Origin: Streptomyces sp. NBC_01298
GTDB taxonomy: Bacteria > Actinomycetota > Actinomycetes > Streptomycetales > Streptomycetaceae
Assembly (NCBI RefSeq): GCF_035978755.1
Contig: NZ_CP108414.1
Coordinates: forward strand, 5,580,001-5,644,000
Direction: 5' to 3'
Length of the DNA stretch: 64,000 nt
The translations under genes were made by a program, and so were the position numbers. This document shows, piece after piece, positions 17,311 to 26,363 of this stretch (positions are counted from its first letter, which is position 1; each line of letters starts with the position of its first letter). The notes under the pieces are model-generated. The model searched no databases. It had not been told where the DNA came from and saw only the letters and a list, made by a program, of their open reading frames with translations.

Positions 17311-18141
17311 ATGAACCGCCGATCGGCCGTGTTCGCAGGCGTCGCCGGCCTCGCAGGAATAGCCGTCGCGGTTCCGCTGCTGACGCCGTCCTCCGGGAAG
17401 GCCGCCCCCGCCGCCATGGTCCCGCCGTTCCCGACGGCCTCCTCCGAGGCCTCGCCCGGGGCCTCCTCCGCCGCGCGAGCGCCCCGCACCCTGCGCGTCA
17501 TGCCCCTCGGGGCCTCGACGACCGCCGGTGTGGGGAGCTCCGACTTCGGCGGCTACCGGCTGCCGCTGGGGCGCCTGGTCGCGGCCCGGCCGGAGTACGC
17601 CATCGACTTCGTCGGCTCCCGGGCCCAGGGCCCCATGGAGGACAACCAGCACGAGGGGCACCCCGGGTACACCGTCGGCCGCATCCGTGCCGGGGTCGAC
17701 CGGTGGATCGAGGCCGCGAACCCCGACGTGGTGCTGCTGCACATCGGACTGAACAACCTGAACCGCGGCGGCGACCCCGACCAGGCCGCGGACGAGGCCG
17801 GGGAACTGGTCGACCGGATCTTCACCCTGCGCCCGGGGATCACCGTCATCATGCAGGGCCTGGTCCCCTCGACCCCCGGCTCGAAGGACCAGGACATCTC
17901 CGGGGCCATCGCGGAGTACAACCGGAACCTCAAGCGGATCGAGACCCGGGAACAGGGCGCGGGCCGGCACTTCCGCTTCGTCAAGGCCCCCTGGCTGACC
18001 CCCGCGGACCGGGCGGACGCGACCACGCCGGCCGAGCTGGCCGACGGCCTGCACCCGAACGACACCGGGTACGCGAAGGTGGCGGACGCCTTCTTCGAGG
18101 CGATGGAGCGGGCCCACTCGGACGGCTGGTTCGGGAAGTGA
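17311..18141 (+). CDS. Secreted SGNH/GDSL-family hydrolase
   Basis: A 276-residue exported esterase-like protein. A signal peptide is evident (MNRR plus a hydrophobic stretch to about residue 33). The SGNH blocks are visible: block I MPLGASTTAG, where the usual Asp of GDS is Ala but the Ser is kept; Gly in the DFVGS region; Asn in GLNNLNRGG; and the Asp/His pair in DGLHPND. The natural ester substrate is unknown; acetylated polysaccharide is a common guess for this group. An open frame with coding character continues after the stop (see 18142). Confidence 0.88.
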   Translation: MNRRSAVFAGVAGLAGIAVAVPLLTPSSGKAAPAAMVPPFPTASSEASPGASSAARAPRTLRVMPLGASTTAGVGSSDFGGYRLPLGRLVAARPEYAIDFVGSRAQGPMEDNQHEGHPGYTVGRIRAGVDRWIEAANPDVVLLHIGLNNLNRGGDPDQAADEAGELVDRIFTLRPGITVIMQGLVPSTPGSKDQDISGAIAEYNRNLKRIETREQGAGRHFRFVKAPWLTPADRADATTPAELADGLHPNDTGYAKVADAFFEAMERAHSDGWFGK

Positions 18142-18363
18142 GCTCGGATCGCCCTTCCGGGGGCGATCTTCCGCACCGTCCGCACCTTCCGTCCCGACGA
18201 GGTCCGGGCCCTCGTCGGCAGGATCGCCGCCGAACAGGACGGACGGCTCGACATGTACCGGGAGTACGGCTTCACCGATGCCGACGGCACGCAGCCGGAC
18301 TTCGCCGCCCACTGGGCGCAGAACCTGGAGGCGGAGTACGGGCCCCTCGGCGACCCGCTGTAA
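18142..18363 (+). pseudogene. Coding remnant, 73 codons, in frame directly after the SGNH stop
   Basis: Immediately after the TGA at 18139-18141 the same frame stays open for 73 codons to a TAA at 18361-18363. It reads like a real protein segment (FRTVRTFRPDEVRALVGRIA, then MYREYGFTDADG, then a tail ending YGPLGDPL). There is no ATG or GTG before the internal ATG near 18253, which would give only 36 residues. It is most likely the 3' end of a gene that lost its start. I do not recognise the family. Confidence 0.5.
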
Positions 18364-18413
18364 CCCGGTCCGCCCCGAGGGCCCCCGCCGCCCCGACCCG
18401 TACGCCGGTCCGC

Positions 18414-19946
18414 TCAGGAGCCGCCGCAGACCACCTGGTCGCCGGTGACCACACCGAACTCGCCCTGGTACGGGTCCTCCGCGCGCACCGCCACCACCTT
18501 GCGGTAGTCCGCGCCCGCGATCACCACCACGGTCCGCCCCTGCCCCCGCACGGCCCGCATCTCACTGCCGGGCAGCGCGGTGGACACCGTACGGGCCGAC
18601 CGGTCCCAGCGCGGGTCGTACGTGATCACCGTGCGCTTGACGTCCCGGCTCGCGCCGTTCCCCGGAGCCCGGGTGGTGTCGAAGCCGGTGGCGCGCAGCG
18701 CCGAGTCCACCCGGGTGCCCAGCCCGTCGATCCGGGTGCCGTTCTCCACCTGCACCCGGACCTGCCCCGGAGGCACGTCCACCGGCACCGCCGGCTGCCG
18801 GCGCACCGGCTTGCCGGGGGCGGGGGCCGGGGACAGCGGCCGGTCGTCGCGCAGCGCCTGGAAGAGCTTCGCGGCCTTCGCCTCGTCCCATTTCACCGTG
18901 GAGCCGATGCCCTTGACCGGGAAGGAGGGGTTGCCGACGGGCACTGAGGCGAACTCCGAGGACGAGGGGGTGAAATCGCGCATCGCCTGTCCGAGCGCCA
19001 GCATCTGCTCGGAGCCGAAGCCCCGGTCGGCCCGGACCGAGCTCAGCAGGGTGGAGCTGACCTGCTTGAACTTGACGGGGTTGAGCAGCACCCCGCCGCC
19101 CGTGGCCTGCTTGATCAGGGCCGCGATGAACCGCTGCTGGCGCTGCATCCGGCCCAGGTCCGAGGCCCCGTCGACATGGCGCGAGCGCACGTACTGCAGG
19201 GCCTGGCCGCCGCTGAGCCGGTGGGTGCCGGGGAGCAGGTCGAGGCCGGTGTTGGGGTCCTTCATGGTCTTGGCGGTGCAGATCTCCACGCCGCCCATGG
19301 CGTCGACCGTCTTCATGAAGCTGGTGAAGTCCACCTCCAGGTAGTGGTCGATCTTCACGCGGGTCATGCTCTCGACGGTGCGCACGGTCAGCTGGGGCCC
19401 GCCCTCGGCGTAGGCGGCGTTCAGCTTCACGGGGTGGGCCCCGTGCGGTTTGCCGCTGGAGCCGTCCACGTGCGCGGGCAGTTCCACGAAGCTGTCCCGG
19501 GGGAGGCTGATCACGCTGGCCCGCGCCCGGTCCGCCGAGAGGTGGACGAGCATGACGGTGTCGGTGCAGTGGCAGGGCGCGCCGCCCAGGCGGTACTCGC
19601 GCTTCTCCTCGGCGGTGATCTTGTCGCGGCCGTCGGTGCCGACGAGCAGGAAGTTCACCCCGTGCCCGGCCTGCGGCCGGTTCTTCATGTCCTTGAAGGG
19701 GTCCACGCGCTGGATCCCGGTGTCCAGCCCGGTCATCACGGCGTGCCCCAGCGCCCCCGAGCCCAGGACGAGCACGGACAGCCCCGCGGCGAGCCGGACG
19801 CCCCAGCGGGGTCTGTCCTGCGGCCGGTCCCCGCCCTTCCGGGGCCCGGCCGGACCGCCGGGCCGCGGCGCGCGCTGCGACGGCCGGGCGGACCGGGCGG
19901 GCAGGGCGGGTCGGGTGGGACGGTGCGGCTGGGGCACGGGGGACAC
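18414..19946 (-). CDS. LCP-family glycopolymer transferase 2 with LytR_C domain
   Basis: 510 residues: a Pro/Arg-rich cytoplasmic N-terminus (1-45), a membrane helix (about 50-72), an LCP domain (about 95-330) and a C-terminal LytR_C domain (about 405-500, VRVQVENGTRIDGLG). LCP hallmarks include LLVGTDGRD, CTDTVMLVHL, SLPRDSFVEL, KLNAAYAEGG, DHYLEVDF and YVRSRHVDG. The GTG start has an AGG directly adjacent, so the exact start is uncertain. It is divergent from the glycosyltransferase at 20079. Confidence 0.92.
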   Translation of the reverse strand: MSPVPQPHRPTRPALPARSARPSQRAPRPGGPAGPRKGGDRPQDRPRWGVRLAAGLSVLVLGSGALGHAVMTGLDTGIQRVDPFKDMKNRPQAGHGVNFLLVGTDGRDKITAEEKREYRLGGAPCHCTDTVMLVHLSADRARASVISLPRDSFVELPAHVDGSSGKPHGAHPVKLNAAYAEGGPQLTVRTVESMTRVKIDHYLEVDFTSFMKTVDAMGGVEICTAKTMKDPNTGLDLLPGTHRLSGGQALQYVRSRHVDGASDLGRMQRQQRFIAALIKQATGGGVLLNPVKFKQVSSTLLSSVRADRGFGSEQMLALGQAMRDFTPSSSEFASVPVGNPSFPVKGIGSTVKWDEAKAAKLFQALRDDRPLSPAPAPGKPVRRQPAVPVDVPPGQVRVQVENGTRIDGLGTRVDSALRATGFDTTRAPGNGASRDVKRTVITYDPRWDRSARTVSTALPGSEMRAVRGQGRTVVVIAGADYRKVVAVRAEDPYQGEFGVVTGDQVVCGGS

Positions 19947-20078
19947 CTCGCACGATCGGCAGATTCGTCAGAACAGTAGGTCCATACGATCAGCCGCTGT
20001 CCGTACTGCTCATCCGGCGCGCACCCGGTTCCCCCGTACGCGGTAACGTGACACCGATACCCGACCTTGAAGGACCAC

Positions 20079-21104
20079 ATGCCCGCCCAGCAGCCCGCAG
20101 TCTCGGTGATCATGCCGGTGCTCAACGAGGAGCGCCATCTGCGCGACTCGGTCCACCACATCCTCGGACAGGAGTACGGGGGTGAGATGGAAGTGGTGAT
20201 CGCCCTCGGGCCGTCCAAGGACCGTACGGACGAGATCGCCGCCGAGCTGGTGAGGGAAGACCCGCGCGTCCACACCGTCCCGAACCCCACCGGCCGCACC
20301 CCCGCCGCCCTCAACGCGGCCATCCAGGCCTCCCGGCACCCGATCGTGGTGCGCGTGGACGGCCACGGAATGCTCTCCCCGAACTACATCGCCACCGCGG
20401 TCCGTCTCCTGGAGGAGACCGGCGCGCAGAACGTCGGCGGCATCATGCACGCCGAGGGCGAGAACCCCTGGGAGGACGCCGTCGCCGCCGCGATGACCTC
20501 GAAGATCGGCGTCGGCAACGCGGCCTTCCACACCGGTGGCAAGGCCGGCCCCGCCGACACCGTCTACCTCGGGGTGTTCCGGCGGGAGGCCCTGGAGGCC
20601 GCCGGCGGGTACAACGTGGAGTTCATCCGCGCGCAGGACTGGGAGCTGAACTTCCGCATCCGCGAGGCCGGCGGCCTGATCTGGTTCTCGCCGGAGCTGA
20701 AGGTCCAGTACCGGCCGCGCCCCTCGGTGCGGGCGCTCGCCAAGCAGTACAAGGACTACGGGCGCTGGCGCCACGTGGTGGCCCGCTACCACGCGGGCTC
20801 CATCAACCTGCGCTACCTCGCCCCGCCGGCCGCCGTCTGCGCGATCGCCGCCGGTCTGGTCGTCGGCGCGGCCGTCACCCCGTGGGCCTTCGTCCTCCCG
20901 GCGGGCTACCTCGCGGCGATCACCGCGGGCTCCGTCCCGGCCGGCAAGGGGCTGTCCCTCAAGGCCCGGCTGCGCATCCCCGTCGCGCTGGCGACCATGC
21001 ACGTGTGCTGGGGCTACGGCTTCCTGACCAGCCCGCGCTCGCTCGCCGCCAAGGTCATCGCGAGCCGCCGCCCGTCGGTGAGCCGGGACCCCGCGGGGCT
21101 CTGA
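20079..21104 (+). CDS. Family-2 glycosyltransferase with C-terminal membrane segments
   Basis: A 341-residue GT-A fold enzyme. The N-terminus has VSVIMPVLNEERHLRDSV; the nucleotide-sugar/metal site is VVRVDGHGML (a DxH variant of DxD). The acceptor region YNVEFIRAQDWELNFRIREAGG carries the QDWELN-type ED motif. Two to three hydrophobic segments at the C-terminus (about 245-310) anchor it to the membrane. It resembles ExoA-type enzymes that extend lipid-linked oligosaccharides. The ATG at 20079 has GAAGGA upstream. Its place among LCP genes suggests it builds a wall glycopolymer they attach. Confidence 0.88.
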   Translation: MPAQQPAVSVIMPVLNEERHLRDSVHHILGQEYGGEMEVVIALGPSKDRTDEIAAELVREDPRVHTVPNPTGRTPAALNAAIQASRHPIVVRVDGHGMLSPNYIATAVRLLEETGAQNVGGIMHAEGENPWEDAVAAAMTSKIGVGNAAFHTGGKAGPADTVYLGVFRREALEAAGGYNVEFIRAQDWELNFRIREAGGLIWFSPELKVQYRPRPSVRALAKQYKDYGRWRHVVARYHAGSINLRYLAPPAAVCAIAAGLVVGAAVTPWAFVLPAGYLAAITAGSVPAGKGLSLKARLRIPVALATMHVCWGYGFLTSPRSLAAKVIASRRPSVSRDPAGL

Positions 21105-21124
21105 GCTCCCGTACCCGCACGGAA

Positions 21125-21181
21125 CACACACGAAAGGGGTGACCCGGTCCTCGTCGGACCGGGTCACCCCTTTCGTGTGTG
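21125..21181. terminator. Strong bidirectional terminator (26-bp perfect stem)
   Basis: The arms 21125-21150 and 21156-21181 are perfectly complementary over 26 bp with a five-base loop (TCGTC). An A/T-richer stretch lies inside each arm (GAAAGGGG / CCCCTTTC). It sits between the convergent glycosyltransferase and LCP gene 3. Confidence 0.95.
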
Positions 21182-21202
21182 CGAGGCCGCCGGCCTCTCA
21201 GG

Positions 21203-22870
21203 TCACCAGCGGAACGGCTTGTAGATGTCCATGCAGCTGGTGTCCGTGGCGTTGAGCACGTCGGCCGATTCCGGGACGTCGCCGGCCTCGGGCGGCGCCT
21301 GCTGCGGGTAGACGTTGCCCTCGCGCCAGTCGGCGCCCACCAGGACCGTGATCTTGGCCGCCGAGGCCGCCTTCTGCACCGAGGTGGCGGGGATGCCGAG
21401 CGCCGCGGCCACGCTCTGCGCGTCGGCGGCCTGGGCGTCCGTGGCGTAACGGACGACCGTCGCCTTCTCCGGGATGAGCGCGCCGTCCGCCTTGGCCAGG
21501 GTGAACCCCTTGCCGACGAGCTGGCCCGCGATGGCCGTGGCCCGCTTGGGCACGGGCTTCGCACCGGATCCCGTGCCGTTGACCACCTGCACGGCGATCT
21601 TTCCGGGGGCGGAGGCCGGCGGCGCGGAGGACGGCTGCGTGGTCGGCGCGGGGGTGGACGCCGACGCGCTCGCGGCGGGCGCCGGATCGCCGTTCTTGTC
21701 CATGGCCACGTCCTCGCGGAGCAGCTCCCACACCTTCGGGGCGTCCTTGGGGTCGAGGATCAGCCGGTCCTTGTCGCTCGGGGCCGTCAGCACCGGGATC
21801 GTGGTCGACGTGATGCGGTTGATCGGGACGTCCTTGAGCAGCAGGGCGAGGTCGAGGAGCTTCTTGACCGTCCCGATCTCCTCCGACACCTCCAGCGCCT
21901 TCGTCGCCGCCTCCGCCAGGCCCGTGAGGCGGGGCAGGTCGGTGAAGGCGTTCTGGCTCTTGAGCCCGCGCATCATCGAGTTCATGTACATGTGCTGCGC
22001 CTTGGCCCGGGCCATGTCACTGCCGAAGGCGTGCCGGGTGCGCAGCCACTGGAGCGCCTGCTGGCCCTGGACCCTGGTGGTACCGGCCTTCAGCTTGAGG
22101 CCGGAGCCACCCGTACCCGACCCCGGCTCCGACTGGTCGAAGACGTTCTGGTTGACGCAGACGTCCACGCCGCCGATCGCGTCGGCCATGCTCACGACCC
22201 CGACGAAGTCGATCGTCATCCAGTGGTCGATGTAGACGTTGGCCATCTTCTCCCAGGTGGCCAGGGTGCAGCCCGGACCCCCGCGCGAGAAGCTCTCGTT
22301 GATCATCATCTTGGTGGCCTTGTACTTCGCGCCCGTCTTGGGATCGGAGCACTCAGGGATGTCCACGATCGTGTCGCGCGGCACGGAGGTCACCGAGGCG
22401 TTCTTCCGGTCGGCCGATATGTGGATCAGCATCTGCACGTCGGCCCGCGCGGGGCCGCCGATGTTGTCCCAGTCCCCGCCGAGCTTCGCGTTCTCCTCGT
22501 CGCGGACGTCGGAGCCGAGCATCAGGATGTTGATCGGGCGCCGGCCCGCGGCATCGGCCTCGCCCCTGGCGACCCCGCTGTCGCCGCTCAGGCGCTGGCC
22601 GCTGCGGATGTTGCCGTTGAGGTGGCGGTAGTAGAGGTAACCGGCCGCCGCCGTCCCGAGTATGAGCAGCGCGAGGACCAAGGCCGTCCAGCGCAGTATG
22701 CGGCGCCCCCGCCGGGTCGGGCGCCGGCCGCCGCCCGCGCCCCCGCCCCGGCCTGAGCCGGACCTCGGTGCGGGTACGGCACTGGTGGCCGTCGGACGGG
22801 TGCCGGCGCCGGATATGCCGTCGCCGGCCCGGCCCGGCGCCCCCTCCCCTTGCACGCTGCTGTGCCTCAC
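21203..22870 (-). CDS. LCP-family glycopolymer transferase 3 with LytR_C domain
   Basis: 555 residues: a Gly/Arg-rich cytoplasmic N-terminus (1-58), a membrane helix (about 62-82), an LCP domain (about 110-360; LMLGSDVRD, ADVQMLIHIS, SVPRDTIVDIP, MMINESFSRGG, WLRTRHAFGSD), a Ser/Thr/Pro/Ala linker, and a LytR_C domain (KIAVQVVNGTGSG onward). Cysteines flank the LCP core (C in PECSD, GPGCT, DVCVN), suggesting extracytoplasmic disulfides. The start is a GTG with GGGGGA just upstream. LCP gene 4 lies directly upstream on the same strand. Confidence 0.92.
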   Translation of the reverse strand: MRHSSVQGEGAPGRAGDGISGAGTRPTATSAVPAPRSGSGRGGGAGGGRRPTRRGRRILRWTALVLALLILGTAAAGYLYYRHLNGNIRSGQRLSGDSGVARGEADAAGRRPINILMLGSDVRDEENAKLGGDWDNIGGPARADVQMLIHISADRKNASVTSVPRDTIVDIPECSDPKTGAKYKATKMMINESFSRGGPGCTLATWEKMANVYIDHWMTIDFVGVVSMADAIGGVDVCVNQNVFDQSEPGSGTGGSGLKLKAGTTRVQGQQALQWLRTRHAFGSDMARAKAQHMYMNSMMRGLKSQNAFTDLPRLTGLAEAATKALEVSEEIGTVKKLLDLALLLKDVPINRITSTTIPVLTAPSDKDRLILDPKDAPKVWELLREDVAMDKNGDPAPAASASASTPAPTTQPSSAPPASAPGKIAVQVVNGTGSGAKPVPKRATAIAGQLVGKGFTLAKADGALIPEKATVVRYATDAQAADAQSVAAALGIPATSVQKAASAAKITVLVGADWREGNVYPQQAPPEAGDVPESADVLNATDTSCMDIYKPFRW

Positions 22871-22980
22871 GCGTCCCCCATCACGATCATCACGATCAGT
22901 CTGTGTCGGTATTGTGCCGGTCCGACGGGCTCCGGTACGTCATTGCGCGACCGCGGGGAGCCGGTCGGCCCCCCTGTCGG

Positions 22981-24717
22981 TCACTTGGCGCAGACGGACT
23001 TGTCCGCCTCCACCCGCTGGACGCCCTCGGGCGCCTGCTGAGGCGCCGTCAACGAGACTCCCGCCCCCTTGAAATCCGCACCGAGCGTCAGCTTCATCGG
23101 CGTCTTGGGCGCGGCGTCGGCCGTGCCCATCTTCAGCGCCGTCGCCGGCAGGCCCATCATCTCCGCCAACGCCCTGGCCTGATCGGCCTGGTTGGGCGCG
23201 TACTCCAGCTGCGTGGCCGCCACCTTGGCGGGCGCGTTGCCCAGGTTGCTGGACTTGGGCACCCCCTTGGTGTTCTGCAGCCAGTTCAGGGTGCCGGACG
23301 CGGATCCGGCCGGTCCGCCGCCGTTGTAGACCTCCACCCGGACGTCCGCGGCCGCCGCGCGGGGACCCTGCATCAGGGCGTCCAGCTTGGCCTTCGCGTC
23401 CGAGGCGGCAGCGTCCTTCGCGGCCTGTTCCTTCTTCTCGACCTCGGTCAGCGAGACGTCGCCCCGGATCATCTGGAGCAGGGGCTCCGCCTGTGCCTGC
23501 TTGACCACCACTGTGGCCTTCGAGCCGACCGGCTCCGCCGGATTGTCGATGACCGGGAGCGTGGTGAAGGTGATGTTCTTCAGGTCGATGCCCTTCAACT
23601 CGCCCGCGAGATCGGTGAGTTTGGCGATCGACCCTATGCCCGAGTCCACGCTCAGCGATTTGGTGGCCGCCTCGGCGAGGGAGAGGAACTTCTGCGGACT
23701 GGTCAGGGTCTCCTTCGACTTCATCTCCCGCATCATCGAACCCAGGAACTGCTGCTGGGTCTTGATGCGGTCGAGGTCGCTGCGCTGGCCGAAGGCGTGC
23801 CGGGTCCGTACGAAGGCCAGCGCCTGTTCGCCCTGCAGCCGGTGCTCGCCCGCCGTCAGCTTGAGCTTGGAGTCCTTGTCGTTCACGTCCTTCGCCACGC
23901 AGACCGGTACGCCGCCGACCGCCGTGCTCAGGTTCTTCACCGCGTTGAAGTCGGCCATCATGAAGTGGTCGACCTGGATCCCGGTGAGCTCCTTGACCGT
24001 GCGCATCGTGCAGCCCGGGTCGCGCCCCGCCTGCCCCAGGCTGGTGTTGAAGCGGGCTCCGCGCTCGCCGGGGATGTCCTTCGTCGAGCCGTCCGGCTGC
24101 TTGGTCGGACAGGTCGGCACATCGGTGATCAGGTCGCGCGGGATGGACAGCGCGGTGGCGTTGGAGCGGTCCTTCGCGACGTGGAAGAGGATCGTGGTGT
24201 CGGCGTGCCCGACGCTGCCGGCGTCCCCGTACCCCTCGTTGCCCGCGCCGCTGCGCTTGTCCGTGCCGATGACGAGGATGTTGATCGGCTGGTCCTTGCT
24301 GAACCCGCCGCTCGTACCCGCGTCACCGACGTCGGTGACGTTGAGGTTGCCGTTCAGGTGGTCGTAATAGAGGTACCCGGCGATCGACCCGCCGACCAGC
24401 AGGAACGCCAGCGTTCCGCCGGTGACGACCAGGATCTTCTTGCGCCGCCCGCCGCCTCCGCCCCTGCGGGGACGTGCGCCGCGCCGGCCTCCGGGCGGGG
24501 CGTCACCGCGGCGCGGTCCGGGAACGGCGGGACCGGCGGGGGAAGCCGGGGAGCCGGGGGTTCTGCGGGGTGGTGTCGTGCCGGGCGCGCGCCGCTGCGA
24601 GGGCGCTTGCGCAGCGGATTGCTCCAGTCGCAGCTCGTAGTTGCCGGTGCGGGGGTTCAGCACCCACTGGTCTGCGGGGTCGATCTCGTCGGCCCGTCCA
24701 CGGCTTTGCGCATCCAC
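22981..24717 (-). CDS. LCP-family glycopolymer transferase 4 with LytR_C domain
   Basis: 578 residues: a long basic, Pro-rich cytoplasmic N-terminus (1-92) that begins with the tract WVLNPRTGNYELRL, a membrane helix (about 95-115), an LCP domain (about 140-390; LVIGTDKRSG, HADTTILFHVA, SIPRDLITDVPTCP, FNTSLGQAG, FVRTRHAFGQRSD), and a C-terminal LytR_C region (VRVEVYNGGG onward). The start is a GTG at 24717; GGAGG is about 13 bases away, so initiation may be weak. It is about 110 bases upstream of LCP gene 3 and may be co-transcribed with it. Confidence 0.92.
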   Translation of the reverse strand: MDAQSRGRADEIDPADQWVLNPRTGNYELRLEQSAAQAPSQRRAPGTTPPRRTPGSPASPAGPAVPGPRRGDAPPGGRRGARPRRGGGGGRRKKILVVTGGTLAFLLVGGSIAGYLYYDHLNGNLNVTDVGDAGTSGGFSKDQPINILVIGTDKRSGAGNEGYGDAGSVGHADTTILFHVAKDRSNATALSIPRDLITDVPTCPTKQPDGSTKDIPGERGARFNTSLGQAGRDPGCTMRTVKELTGIQVDHFMMADFNAVKNLSTAVGGVPVCVAKDVNDKDSKLKLTAGEHRLQGEQALAFVRTRHAFGQRSDLDRIKTQQQFLGSMMREMKSKETLTSPQKFLSLAEAATKSLSVDSGIGSIAKLTDLAGELKGIDLKNITFTTLPVIDNPAEPVGSKATVVVKQAQAEPLLQMIRGDVSLTEVEKKEQAAKDAAASDAKAKLDALMQGPRAAAADVRVEVYNGGGPAGSASGTLNWLQNTKGVPKSSNLGNAPAKVAATQLEYAPNQADQARALAEMMGLPATALKMGTADAAPKTPMKLTLGADFKGAGVSLTAPQQAPEGVQRVEADKSVCAK

Positions 24718-24939
24718 GGTTTGCTCGAATCCTCCGTCGGTGCTTCGCGACGCGCCTCCCCCAGGCGCACGGTCAACGATCCGGCTGCTGGCACACGGCC
24801 TCTGGTCTGGCCGGGCGCCGGATCGCTCACCTTATCCGGACAGGTTCGCCGCAAACCATGCTGGTGATGAATTCCACGCACTTACAACGGGGCAATCGCC
24901 CCAACAAGCTCGGCCCGGGCACCGCCTTTTGGGATTGCT

Positions 24940-26184
24940 TTACCGGCAGTCGGCCACTCCGGCCGTGGTGCCGGTGAAGGTGGGGACGGGCGTGGAGGGC
25001 TCCGCGGTTCCCGGGCGGCCCCCGGTGCCGCTCGTGGTGCCGCTGGTAGTGCCGTCCGCCTCGTTGCCGTCCGCCTCGTCGTCGGCCGCGGCCGCGGCGG
25101 GCTGGGGTGTGGCCGCGGGCGGGGCGATGGTGAGCGGCTGGTCCGACCGCAGCCGCTGGAAGAGCTGGGTCGCGTCCGGCTGCCGCAGCTCGTCCCGGTT
25201 GAGGTCGGCGGCGTACGGCCGGCGCGGCACCGTGAGGAACTTGATCTGCTCGGTCGGGATGTCTCGTACGCCCCGGACGAGCTCGTACAGCCCGCGCAGC
25301 GAGGCGAGCCCCGGGTCGGTCGTCACCGCGGAGGTCGCCGCGTCCAGCAGCGGGTACAGCCGGGCCGGATTGAGCAGCACCCCGTTGCTCTGCACCTTCT
25401 TGACGAGCGACCCGAGGAACGCCTGCTGGCGCTCCATCCGCTCGGTGTCACTGCCGTTGCCCAGGCTGTGGCGCGCCCGTACGAAGCCCAGCGCCTGCTC
25501 GCCCTGCAGGGTCTGCCGGCCCGCCGGCAGCTTCAGCTTGGCCTCGGTGTCGTCCACCGGCCGCCGCAGGCACACCTCGACCCCGCCTATGGCGTCCACC
25601 ATCTTCTTGAAGCCGCTGAAGTCCAGCACCATGTGGTGATCGACCCGGATCCCGGTCATCGCCTCCACCGTCCGGATCGTGCAGGCGGTCCCGCCCCACT
25701 CGAAGGCCCAGTTGAACTGGGCGAACTGCTCCCTGGTCCGGCTGCCGTCCGGCTTCAGGCACGCGGGTATCTCCGTCATCAGGTCCCGCGGTATCGACAC
25801 CGCCGTCGCGCTCTTCCGGTCCGCCGGCAGGTGCAGCAGGATCGTGGTGTCCGAGCGCTGGGTGCCCTGGTCCTGCCCGTACCGGGCGTTGCCCGCGCCG
25901 GTGCGCGAGTCCGAGCCGATCAGCAGGATGTTCTGCGCGCCGCCCGCCAGGTGCGCCGGGCGCTCCTTCTCGTAGCGCCGCAGCTCGGCGGCGGCCGAGG
26001 TGTCCTCGGCGATGTTCCCGTCGAGCTTGGAGTAGATCCACCAGCCCGTGCCCGCTCCGGCGACGACGAACAGGCCGGTCCCGAGCCCGATCCAGCGCAG
26101 CAGCCGGCGCCGCCTGCGGACGTTCGGAGGCTTGTCGCCTCCGGCCGCATCGGTGCCGCCCGGTATGCCCGCGCTGTCCGTCAC
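24940..26184 (-). CDS. LCP-family glycopolymer transferase 5
   Basis: 414 residues with a short basic N-terminus (1-28), a membrane helix (about 30-52) and an LCP domain (about 84-320; LLIGSDSRTG, RSDTTILLHLP, SIPRDLMTEIPAC, FNWAFEWGG, FVRARHSLGNGSD). A disordered acidic/Thr-rich tail ending VADCR replaces the LytR_C domain. It starts with GTG at 26184. It is the most upstream of three LCP genes read toward lower coordinates (genes 5, 4, 3). Confidence 0.92.
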   Translation of the reverse strand: MTDSAGIPGGTDAAGGDKPPNVRRRRRLLRWIGLGTGLFVVAGAGTGWWIYSKLDGNIAEDTSAAAELRRYEKERPAHLAGGAQNILLIGSDSRTGAGNARYGQDQGTQRSDTTILLHLPADRKSATAVSIPRDLMTEIPACLKPDGSRTREQFAQFNWAFEWGGTACTIRTVEAMTGIRVDHHMVLDFSGFKKMVDAIGGVEVCLRRPVDDTEAKLKLPAGRQTLQGEQALGFVRARHSLGNGSDTERMERQQAFLGSLVKKVQSNGVLLNPARLYPLLDAATSAVTTDPGLASLRGLYELVRGVRDIPTEQIKFLTVPRRPYAADLNRDELRQPDATQLFQRLRSDQPLTIAPPAATPQPAAAAADDEADGNEADGTTSGTTSGTGGRPGTAEPSTPVPTFTGTTAGVADCR

Positions 26185-26249
26185 TCGCGTTCCGTCCCCT
26201 CACCCGAACCGGTACGGGCCGTACGGGTGAGTACGGCCTGTGCCGATCC

Positions 26250-26281
26250 TGCCCCCGGGTGCTCGACGCGGCCCGGGGGCA
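26250..26281. terminator. GC hairpin between TIGR03089 gene and LCP gene 5
   Basis: A 10-bp perfect inverted repeat (TGCCCCCGGG / CCCGGGGGCA, 12-base loop) lies in the 179-base gap. Read on the minus strand it follows the TIGR03089 gene and precedes the LCP gene, so it could terminate the former. Confidence 0.6.
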
Positions 26282-26363
26282 CGGCCGTGTATAGGGCCAT
26301 GTGGGTGACAAATCGCCCAGATCCGGCATTGGGCGGTGTGGGTGACGGCGGCGGCGGGCCGGA

